This document shows positions 15,501-27,500 of a stretch of DNA of 64,000 nucleotides, piece after piece (position 1 is the stretch's first letter; each line of letters begins with the position of its first letter). The notes beneath the pieces are model-generated. The model was not told where the DNA came from and made no database searches. It saw nothing but the letters and a program-made list of their open reading frames with translations. The position numbers and the translations under genes are program-made. Source of the stretch: Astropecten irregularis (taxonomy: Eukaryota; Echinodermata; Asteroidea; Paxillosida; Astropectinidae); the NCBI GenBank assembly GCA_963971285.1, contig OZ020260.1, forward strand, positions 11,442,798-11,506,797, in the 5' to 3' direction.

Positions 15501-18500
15501 AATTGTGAAAGACACCCACATTATTTCTTAAGTCTTTTCTCTTTTATTTTTGATCTTTTAAAAGATCAAAAAGATTTTCGGTTGTTGTTTTACTAATTTC
15601 TGGATAAATACACAATTTTGGGCGTCTACATACCCTGAAAGTTATACATACATAAATCTGTAAACATTTCTGTTTTGGTCTCTTACCAAAGTATGATACT
15701 ACCTTTAAATACACCTTGCATATAATTTGATTTACGTGTTATATAATTTGATTTGTGTATACTTGCGAAAAGTATTGAAAAATGTTTGTACTAAATTGAA
15801 TTGAATTAATCCATTATATATCATGTATTATGAAGGTTTCATCACATTCGTAGAAATGTTTGCTTTTTGCGTCTTATCTAATACACTTTGCATATAATTT
15901 GACTTGTATAGCTATGGAAAGTTTGGAAAAATGTTCTAACTAAATTGAATTGAAAAGACACGGTGTGTGTGTGGTTTCATGGCTTCTGACTGCCAAACGA
16001 ACAAAGATAGTTGACTATTGGGGTCACCACTAACATAGGGCTGGATGGCTCAGTTGGTAGAGCGCCTGTACGGTATTCAGGAGGTCGCCGGTTCGAATCC
16101 CGCTCCAGTCAATTTTTCTTTGTTCTCTTTTCAATGACTTAAAATAACTCAGTCAGTTTCCCTTGTGGTTATTTCACGAATATATTAAATTGAATTAAAT
16201 TTGAATCTATTTAAATCTTCACTTTTATATTTCATCACATCATCTAACTTTTTTGCTCAAAAGTTGTGTATGTGTAAAAGAAAAACTTTATGTTATGTTT
16301 CAACTTTCAATGTATATTGTATATAAGTGATCAACTTTTGTCTTCTTTTCGAATTTGTATAGAAATTAATGAAGGTGTAATTAATGCCTGTACTACATGT
16401 TATGTATTTTCCCAATTCAAAGCAGAATTCAGATCGTTAGTGAAAATGTCTGAAAAATTTATGAAGCAGATTTGATTGTGGAAAAAAAAAACAATATTAT
16501 ACTAATTGTTACTAACTCGCACACTGTTTTATCTTTTAGATTTGAGATTAACACCTTATTACCTTTAAAGAAATACAATAAAATCAAACTCCTTGAAAAC
16601 TTGTAACTTAATATGAATTTTTCATAGATCTTGTTTACACTATAAAGTGGCAAATTTGTCATTGAGATTTTATATACAGCAGTGAGCTTCCTGTATTCCT
16701 GCAGTATACCTTCACTCACCCAACCCTACACCCATAAGCACATGGGTACAACACCCACTTGCACCAAGTACCCACCCAGAAACCCCCCAGCACCCACTGT
16801 GCCCCAACCCCCACCTGCCGTCTACTCAGCACTCACCTAGCACCTTTCTACCTCAAGTTATTCCTAGAACCCACTCAGCAAGCACTTATAATCACTCACC
16901 CACTCACCCAGCAACCACTTATCACCCACTCACCCAGCACCCACCCACCCAGCAACCACTTATCACCCACCCACTTACTCTGCACCCACCCACCCAGCAA
17001 TCCACCTACCCACCCAGCAACCACTTATCACCCACCAACTCACCCAGCACCCACTCACTCAGCAACCACCCACCCAGCAACCACTTATCACCCACCAACT
17101 CACCCAGCACCCACCCACCCAGCACCCACCCACCCAGCAACTACTTTTCACCCACCCACTTACTCTGCACCCACCCACCCAGCAATCCACCTACCCACCC
17201 AGCAACCACTTATCACCCACCAACTCACCCAGCACCAACCCACCCAGCACCCACCATGCACCGCAGTACCCAGCCTTCACCTGGCATCTACCCAGCACCC
17301 ATCCAGCAGCCATCTAGCACCTACCTACATGTAGCGCCCACCCAGCTTTCTGATTGCTTCCATAAGCGTCGATACTATGCCCACACAAACTCAAGATCCT
17401 GCCTATTATTCCTCTAATATGGGGTTTTATTTAAAGGTATAATACATGATTGGTAAATGCCACAGAACAGCACTCACACTTTGTCTATTAAATCCAACAT
17501 GTACATAACATAACATATCCATGAAAATTTGAGCTCAATCGGACATCTGAGTCACAAGAAAATAACAATGAATTGTCTCATTTTTGTTATAAAACATAAA
17601 GAGTGGTTTTGATCTTACCCCGAGATCAAAACTGTTTTCGGTCTTTGTTTCACAAATTTCTGCATAAATACACCATTTCAGGCGGAAATATTTTAACAGT
17701 AAATTTCTACCAACTCCATCTTCATATCCTGAAAGTTATACGTAAATCTGTGAACATTTCTGTTTGGGCATGTTACCAATCCTGCACTATTTTAAGATTT
17801 GGGCCCAAGCGTGGAGATTAAGACACTTGAGCTAGACACTAATAGTTGCTGATTGATTCTCTCCAACCAGACGTGGACATCTATCCACCGAGGTAGAACA
17901 GACTAACATCTGTTTGATAAGCCTTTGTGATCTTCAGGTTTCCTCCAGTCTTGAAATATGCTCTTAAATAGAGTTGCAGTTATTACAAATGTATGTCTGA
18001 TAATTTTGTTCTTGTCAATAATCTGTAGACCAATCAATCGATGCCTGACCTGAGAGTCCGAAAGAATCTCAAGAAGTATGAGGAAAGGCAGGCAGCCGCA
18101 GCCAAGCAGGCAGCAAGGGCGGAGCTTCTTCTCCCTGAGGACAGCGGGTAAGTAGACCACGCCTCAAACCGGCAAACTATCCTTGAAAGGTGAATGGAGA
18201 AAATTGCACATATTGTGCAATTTTGAAATGTTGGCTTTGGCTCAGGCTCTGGCTCTGGCTCTGGCTCCGGCTCCGGCTCTGGCTCCAGCTCCGGCTCCGG
18301 CTCCGGCTCCGGCTCCAGCTCCATTGTTAAGTAACAGGCATCAAATCAGGGCTTTTGGCTACCATATGTTTTCAAAGTAGCTACTGAACTCATTTTGAAC
18401 ACAAAAAGAAGCTTCAGCTTCAACGAAAAGCCAGAACTGTCGGTTTTTAAATGATGATTGAGACAAAGCCAGAGCCAAAGCCAAGGTTCAGAAAAAGGCC

Positions 18501-21500
18501 AAAGGCTGGCTGGAATTGCATATGTACCACTTATCCTGCATCCTCAGCCACTGTTGTGTCTGTTTTTCCAAATCACCAGGTACTTGGAGGCTGATGAGGG
18601 GGAGGAAACTTATCAGATCACTCAGCAAGAAATCCGTGAAGAAGTTGACATAGCCAGTGCTACCAAGGTAAGCAGGGTCAATTTACCCCCAAATCTACCC
18701 CAGCGAGTCACTCTAAGGACCATGCCACACCTGGCAATTTTTACAGGCAACTTGGAGGCAACCAACTACACCGCAGAGATCCAAAATCCAAACTCCATTT
18801 GGATCACCCTCATGCCATTCTCCACTAAGAGTACAACAAAACCATACTAGCAACTTACATTACAATTCACTCTGCCAAAACCAGCTGAACAAATTTGTTC
18901 CAACAGGTTTTGGTCACGGGAGGGAATTAAAAACTGGACAACTCAGAGAGAAAAAAAATTGAACCTTTTGGATTTCAGAACTTCTCACAAGAGTACAAAA
19001 GTGTTTAAAATATTGAAAGCAGGTTTTTTCCAAATGATTGCAGAGTTTTTTGATTGATGAATTTGTTGCTTTTGCTTGAGCAGTCGTTTGAGTTGAAGAT
19101 GGATAAGTTTGGACCGTACCGTCTGAACTACACCCGGAACGGTCGGCACCTGCTACTGGGAGGTCGGCTAGGTCATCTGGCCGGTATGGACTGGGTCAGC
19201 AAGAAGCTCATGTTTGAGATTAACGTCATGGAGTCCATCAGAGACGTCAGGTAACAAACCTATTTTCTAAAATATGAATAAATAATAAAATGATTAAATA
19301 GATAATTCAATAAATAAGTCAATATAATCATCAAATAACCACAAGGGAAACTGACTGGATTAATCTTGAGTCATTGAAAAGTAAACAAATAAAAATTTAC
19401 TGGAGTGGGATTCGAACCAGTGACTTCCGAAATACTGTACAAGCACTCTACCAACTGAGCCACCCAGCCCTATGTTGGTTGTGTCCCTAATAGTCAAATA
19501 TATTTGTTCGTTTGGCAGGCAGAAGCCATGAAACCACTCACATACTGCTTTATCCCAAGGATCATGTGATATATAAGTAAATAGTTAAATGAAATGCTTT
19601 GCACATGAAGCTTACTTGGAAAGGTTTGCCGTTGGGGTCTCTGAATAGAACCAAATGCTGACTCAATGTTCTTAAGATGTCCAAAAGCATACTTGCTGGA
19701 ACCCTGAGTTACAATCTGGTTCTTTTCAGAACCAGGCAACTTAAAATAGAATAACCACAAAGCTTCTTTTGATTGTTTGTTTTTTGTTTTTTAATTAAAG
19801 CTCACACAAATGGTGAATATATATGTATACATATATAAATATTGTTGGTTTGATTTTTTTTTTTTTGGGGGGGGGGGGGGGGGGGTCAGGAATCTAAGGC
19901 TTTGTTTATGCTATGGGAGACTTTTGAGACGTCGACTGAAGTCTCTTTTTGCTATCTCTGAGCATCCGCGCGCAATTGTGAGCATGCGCGCGTTGTTTTG
20001 CTCGTGCGTGCGCGTGCACTGTTGACATGAGACCGGTTCTCCAAAGTCTCCCAATTCATAGCTTGTTAATAGTTTCTTCATTTTGATATAATTTAACTTC
20101 CTTGGACTGAGTAAACATTCTTTAAAATAGATTTGATGAAGGTCCCCAAAAAACGTTGTATTGAGTAAAACATTCAGTGTTTTAAAAGTAAGCCCATACA
20201 AGCCTTCATTGTCACATGTTTTTGTGCTTAGTGTCCTAAATGTTGCGTGACTTCCTGTGTTTTTTGTTGTCGCTTGGTTTTTAAAACTGGCACAAACAGT
20301 GCCTGATTTCCTGGTTTGTGTGAGCTTCTGGGAATTAACAATCAAAGAAATACATATTCATGGGCAAAAATATCAAGACAGATACAGTAACCATCATCTG
20401 TCATGTCTGTGGAAATTTCAGTCCCATACAGTGCCCTTTTTTTTTAGAAAACAGTGAAAAACAGCCACAGTATTTCTCAAGTTTTTTCTCTTTTATTTTT
20501 GATCTTTTAAAAGATCAACACGATTTTCAGTCGTTGTTTTACTAATTTCTGGATAAATACACCATTTCAGGCAGAAACATTTTAACGGTATGTTTCTACC
20601 ACCACCATCTTCATACCCTGTGAGTTATACGTAAATCTGTGAACATTTCTGTTTCGGTGTCTTACCAAAGTATGATACTACCTTTAAAGATACAATATAC
20701 CTCAGTTGTCAATTTTGTTTTGAGCATTTGCAAACGTGAAATTTGGGACATTTTATGGAAGAATTCTGACATATCCTTGTCACCATCTTCCCCTTTCTCC
20801 CCTTGTTTTGCTTTGGTTACTGCAGGTGGCTACATTTAGAGACAATGCTGGCCGTAGCTCAGAAGAAATGGCTGTACATCTATGACAACCATGGCGTGGA
20901 GCTCCACTGCATCAAAAACATGAACGACGTACTCCGGATGGAGTTTCTGCCCCATCATTTCCTCCTAGCAACCGCAGTACGTTTCCTGATCGAATGTTTA
21001 CTTTGGTTTTTCCCCTGTTCTCTTCCTTTGACCTTCGTCATTCTCTGAAAAATTATCTCACAATTATCCCAAATAGGTCTGTTAGCTAGAAGCTAACCTT
21101 GTGAACTTGTTGCCGAATCTATTTTGGTGTTGCTTCAAAGTATTGGGTTAGGGTTACAGTATATGGACGGTAGATTGTTTTGAGGCCAGGCTTTGTATAT
21201 TTTGTGTGGGAATTCAAATGTCCTCTGTGTTAATGATCTAAAAATACTCCAATTGAATTTAAATGAAGAGTTTGCAACGCATTGCACGGAATGCACGGAA
21301 TTCATCAACCCAATGCACATCTGGAAAGGGTCGACCGATTCTGCGCTTTGTGATTGGCCAACGCATTGCAAACTCTTATCAGCGCACTTTTGGGTATCAC
21401 CCTTATTGTGTAGTACATCTGATTAAATAAGCAATAAAAAATGTTTTAACACTTATAAACATAAATAGTATGGACGTATATTATTTGGAGGCATATTTGG

Positions 21501-24500
21501 AAGCTTAATAGCTTGTTTTGAAATGCCCAACATACAATAGGACATTGAAAAGTGAACAGAAAAATTAACTGTATCTGGATATGAACCAGTGACCCCTGGA
21601 AAACTATCCAGCCCTACTATTTTGGTGGTGCTCCTAATAGTCAATAATCTTTGTTAATTTGGCAGTCAGAAGCCATGAAACCACTCATATACCGCTAAAT
21701 CCCAAGGATCATTGAAGATGACGCGCAACATTAGCAATGCTACAACCTGAAAAAATGTGAACAGATGGACTACAAACGGACAACGTAAAACCGACCTACT
21801 CAACATCTCTTTGCCTCTCTCTCTCTCTCTGTTCTTCTGCAGAATGCTCACGGTGTTCTCCAGTATCTAGACTCCTCCGTGGGGAAGATGATCTGTGAGA
21901 TACCCACCAAGTGTGGCCGGCTGGACGTGATGACGCACAACCCGTACAATGCTATCATCCATCTCGGGCACTCTGATGGTACGTGAGGCTACCGACAAGA
22001 TCCACCAACTGTCTGTCAGTTGATGGGACATTCTTCTTAAATTTCCCCTTTGGCCTTTCTCTGCATTCGCCACAACCTTCTGCCTCTCCGAACAACCACT
22101 AGAACAGAGCTGAGAGGTTTATCATAAAATTGCACATTTACTCAATTTTATTTTACCACTGAGAACCTTTTCATTCTTGCAGGTACCTATCGCCTAATAA
22201 CTGCATTTTGGTTAAGGCTAGATTTGATGAGTCATTACTTTTTCCCATTAATTGGCAGCTGATGATCTTTACCACTTCTTTTCTGTAAAACTAGCATGCA
22301 AAAATATTTCATTTGGGGGAAATTCACTGGCCAGGCCTGTTTTTTTTGTTTTTTCAGTGGCAGGGCCCAACCAGTTTTTAGGTTTCTCTCACTTAGTTCT
22401 TTTGCAAGTGACATACACAGCCTTAAACGCTGCATATTACTTTTCTTTGTACTCCTAGGTACAGTTACATTATGGAGTCCTAACGTGCGGGAACCAGTCG
22501 TTAAAATGCTGTGTCACAAGGCCGCCGTACGGGCAGTTGCAGTCGACCCAAAGGGACTGTGAGTTGAAATGATTCTTCTTAATCCATTTAACCTTTGAGA
22601 AAGATCCTGCTAGGATGAAAAAGTCGGGCCCTCTTAACTTCAACTGTTATATATTTTTGGTCATTATTTTGGTTCATGACCAGTTTTCAGTAAAGATAAT
22701 TGACTATTGGGAACACCACCAACGTAGGGCTGGATAGCTCAGTTGGTAGAGCGCCTGTACGGTTTTCAGGAGGTCGCCGGTTCGAATCCCGCTCCAGTCA
22801 ATTTTTCTTTGTTCACTTTTCAAATCAGTTTATTACTTGGTTAGAGTTGGGAGGGCTTGACGCACTTTGATCCTAGCAGGATCTGTCTCTTTTGGCTGAT
22901 GAGCAGTTTGCAGCAGTTTATTACTTGTATTCAGTTTATTACTTAGCGGCATAAGGAAATAGCCTAGTGGGGAATGAGTGTGTGGGAGGCCCTTCCTTCC
23001 TTCTGGCTTCTCTAGAGGTGGTCCTGGAGTTACAAGAAGATATTACAGATTTGTTCTTTCAGCTGATTGTCACTTGTGGGACTGGACGTTTTTGTCATTG
23101 ACTTTTCAGATACATGGCAACGGCAGGAATGGACAGGCAGCTGAAGATATTCGACGTGCGCTCCTACAAACCTTTACAGGTCTACCGCGTGTCTCGCGGA
23201 GCCGGGGAGCTGAGCTTCAGTCAGAGAGGATTGTTGGCCGCTAGTCTCGTCGACATCGTGGAGGTAAAGGTCCAATATAGCTGGTACATAGCTGTGCATT
23301 TTGTCAGTGTTATTTTACAGATGATCAGGTTTGCATAGCCATTCTGTCCTAGCCTTGCACCTCGGGGGTCCTTGATTCGAATTCCTCCCAGAGCACTATG
23401 CAGATTGGGTTTACAGTCCCTACCCGATCTTGTGGGTTTTCCTCAAAATCATTATCTAGGGTTTTCCAGGTTCTTCAACAGTAATCTCCTTCCTAGTCTT
23501 TGTAGGGAGGCGGGACTTTGCTGAAAATAAGCCAGGGGTGCGTTCCGCTTGCGCGAACATACGAGGACATGTTCGCAGCGTTTGCGTTACGCTTGTATTT
23601 TGAACACACACGCAACAAATGGCGAACTTGTGTTACGTATTGCGTCCATCTTTCATTCAATGTAGTTAGCCAACTTCAGCAAACACCTTCTCTACACCGT
23701 TAGCTATGTTAGGCGAACATTGTGTTCATGTTTGGTGAACAGCGCGTTCCCGTTTGAAAACGTGTGCATAGTTAGCTGGAGTGGAACGCACCCCGGGTTG
23801 TTTTCAGGTTATCCCGGCGATAAAACTCTACTAAAAGATAAAAAGATAATGATAAATGATAACATTCCTTCTGATTTCAAAATGGCGGTGCATTCGGCTT
23901 CCCTATACCCCATTGTACCTCTTAATAGGGCGTTTACGAAATGGAGGCTCAGGCTCCGTTTCAGGCTTCGGCTCCATTTCGTGAATCCATTCTAAAGTAA
24001 CTGGTATCAAAATATAGACTTTTGGCTGCGGCTCGAAAGTAGATTCTCTTGTCTGAAAAGGAAAACAGAACTTCAGTTTCAAATAAAAACCACAACCTGT
24101 AATTCCAGCATATGGTTGTACGAGCTGGAGCCTGAGCCTGAGCTTGAGCCTGAGCCTGAGCCTGAGCCTCCGTTTCGTAAATGCCCATAGAATCTAATGA
24201 CTGTATTATTGTCAAACCTCTGTGTGTTCAATCTTGTTATAGGTGTACAAGGATTGCTGTACGACCACGCAAGAGAAGCCATATATGAGACAAACTGTGG
24301 GTTTTCCCATCAGCGGCCTCAGCTTCTGCCCATATGAAGACGTGTTAGGAGTCGCACATGCCAAGGGATATGCAAGCTTGCTCATACCAGGTAAATTTCA
24401 CAATCACCAAACCACAGTTCATTGCCCCACATTTGAGGCCTAATTTCATGGTTCTGCTTAAAACCGAATGTTTGTTGAAGGTATAATACATAATTTGTAA

Positions 24501-27500
24501 AGGTCACAGAACAGCAGTCACACTTTGTCTGATCCAATATGTGCATGAAATGATAAACCTGTGAAAATTCGAGCTCAGTCGGCCATCTGAGTCATGAGAA
24601 AACGGCGAAAACCCGACTCAATTTTTTTTTATAGACTATAAAAGATGGTTTTGATCTTACCCCGAGATCAAAACTGTTTTCGGTCTTTGTTTTACTCATT
24701 TCTGGATAAATACACCATTTCAGGCAGAAATCTTTTCACGGTATGTTTCTGTCAGCAACATCTTCATATCTCCTTAAAGTTATACGTAAATCTGTGAACA
24801 TTTCGCTTTGGGTATGTTACCAATCATGTACTGTACCTTTAAGATCCTTATTCTACACTTGCACGGCTAGCGCTGAATCACTTCACACAAGCTGTGCAAG
24901 TGAGAAATCCTTAGTATATTAAACTACCAGCCTATGACTTTGACACTTTTGATCCTGTGTAGTATCCATACATTGGTTAAGCAAACTACAAAGAAGAGAA
25001 AAGTACAAAAAAGAAATGTATCCGTCACAGTTTTCATTATATTCGGTGAAAAATAGAGTCAATATTTAAAGCAATCCTTGGATTGCCAATGCTACCTAGG
25101 GAGTACACAACCAAAGACGCAGCTCTCAAAAACTAAGGTTTAATTCCAACGCATTATCAACCAACTGTACCCTCATGCTCTATGAGTTTGAGAGACGTAG
25201 CTTTGACGATCTGTTTGTGTCTTTTTAATAGGCGCTGGCGAGCCCAACTTTGATGCCCTTGAAGCTAATCCTTACCGGTCCAAAACACAGCGCAGGGAGT
25301 TTGAAGTCAAGAAACTCTTAGAAAAGGTACGTCGAACAGAAAGGAGCACATTTATACAGGTCTTAATGTTGGAATGACATGATTCAAGCTCTGGGGGACT
25401 TGAAGATCGGACTTAGGGGTCTGACTTGGGGGTTGGACTTGAGGGTCTGACTTGGGGTCGGACTTAGGGTCGGACATAGGGTCGGACTTAGGGCCGGACG
25501 TGAGGGTCGGACTTGGGGGTCTGACTTGAGGATCAGACTTGAGGGTCTGACTTGAGGATGGGACTTGAGGCTCTGACTTCAGGTTCGGACTTGAAGGTCT
25601 GACTTGAGGATGGGACTTGAGGATGGGACTTGAGGATGGGACTTGAGGGTGGGACTTGAGGGTGGGACTTGAGGGTGGGACTTGAGGATGGGACTTGAGG
25701 ATGGGACATGAGGGTCGGACTTGAGGGTGGGACTTGAGGGTGGGACTTGAGGGTGGGACTTGAGGGTCTGACTTGAGGGTCTGACTTGAGGCTTGCACTT
25801 GAGGCTCGGACTTGAGGCTTGGACTTGAGGGTCTGACTTAAAGGTCTGTCTTGAGGATGGAACTTGAGTGTCTGACTTGAGGGTGGGACTTGAGGGTCTG
25901 ACTTAAAGGTCTGTCTTGAGGATGGAACTTGAGTGTCTGACTTGAGGGTGGGACTTGAGGGTCTGACTTAAAGGTCTGTCTTGAGGATGGAACTTGAGGG
26001 TCTGACTTGAGGGTGGGACTTGAGGGTCTGACTTGAGGGTCTGTCTTGAGGGTGGGACTTGAGGGTGGGATTTGAGGATGGGACTTAGGGGTCTGACTTG
26101 AGGGTGGGACTTGAGGCTTGGACTTGAGGCTCAGACTTACTCATTCTTGCTCTAGAACATCAGAGTTTTGTAATAAAGAATAGTACATTTTTTTCTCTCC
26201 TTGGAGAAATTATTGTTTTGTTATTTTCAGGTGTGCAAATGAAATTGTGCCAGTTCAAACTTCTTAAAATTTTGAAGAATTTTGTTCTTTTTGCTCTTTT
26301 CTTTTTAGATTCAGCCGGAGATGATAACCCTTGACCCACAGGCCATCGGCCATGTTGACAAGGCAACGATGGAACAGCGGGACAAAGAAAAACAAGAACT
26401 ATTTGTAAGATTCCCATAAAAAAATCCCTCCCCTTCCCACAAAAAGTGCTGAAATTCTGTTCAGGATAAAATATGCTTGGACTCGGGAAACCTAGAGTTG
26501 AGTTGAAGTAGCATGTATTCAAATAAAAGAAGTACTTGTTACTGAAATGTTTTCCTCTGAAATTCATTTCGAAATTTAAGACGGCCAAGAAGTTTTGTTA
26601 TTTTTTAAGTATAAATGATAAAGATATTCACATGAATAATATATAGTCCAAATAACAAATGTGATACCCACTTCATTTCGGCTCAGTTAAAAAACAAATA
26701 TACGAATAAAGATAATTGATACTTTGGGACACCACAATTGTGGGGCTGGAGAGCTTGCTCGGTAGAGCGCCGGTATGTCATTCTGCAGGTCACAGGTTCA
26801 AATCCCACTCCAGTCAATTTTCATCGTTCAGCTTACATTTCTGTACACTGCCAGGTGTCATCGTTAGTGAATACATCTAATTAAAAATGCTGTTTTGTTT
26901 TCCTTTGTCTCTTTTACTGGTTTTCATGACTGAAGGGATGGAAGCCGCCGNNNNNNNNNNNNNNNNNNNNNNNNNNNNNNNNNNNNNNNNNNNNNNNNNN
27001 NNNNNNNNNNNNNNNNNNNNNNNNNNNNNNNNNNNNNNNNNNNNNNNNNNNNNNNNNNNNNNNNNNNNNNNNNNNNNNNNNNNNNNNNNNNNNNNNNNNN
27101 NNNNNNNNNNNNNNNNNNNNNNNNNNNNNNNNNNNNNNNNNNNNNNNNNNAGTGGGTATTTTAGTAGAAAATGAGATTTTTTCAGTTTTCATTTCTGTAC
27201 ATATACTGAATATGCATGCTTTTACTGAAATGTAGCTTTTCGTGGTAATTTTAACACAGAATGCGCGTTGAAACACTGAATAAAATTGAGATGTGTCTAA
27301 AAGTGAATCTATTAAAAAAAGAACTTGAGCACTGTAAAAAGTACTCAGAGCACTCAGATCTGGGGGCTCTACTCCAACATTGTTACTGAGCTAATGGTCA
27401 CATTGCTAATATGAGTTTTGAATGTTTGATTCAACACAGTTGATGCTGCAGCAGGAGAGTTTCAAGCAGCAGGACCAGGATAAGCAGCTAAAGAAGAAGA

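Noticed and set aside
16039..16111. Functional tRNA gene calls at the tRNA-like cores (also 22728-22800, 26744-26816, 52224-52296)
   Set aside because: Eight copies share the same non-tRNA flanks, and the anticodon and T stems contain mismatches, so they are repeats rather than tRNA genes.
16759..17334. 191-residue Pro/Thr-rich protein
   Set aside because: Composition artefact of the CCCA minisatellite; no start context or splice support.
25352..25798. Proline/serine-rich minus-strand protein
   Set aside because: Produced by the 13-bp minisatellite; no family, and antisense to WDR46.
26887..27276. Open frames running through the N gap
   Set aside because: The frames are made of unknown residues; the in-phase WDR46 exon uses a different frame.
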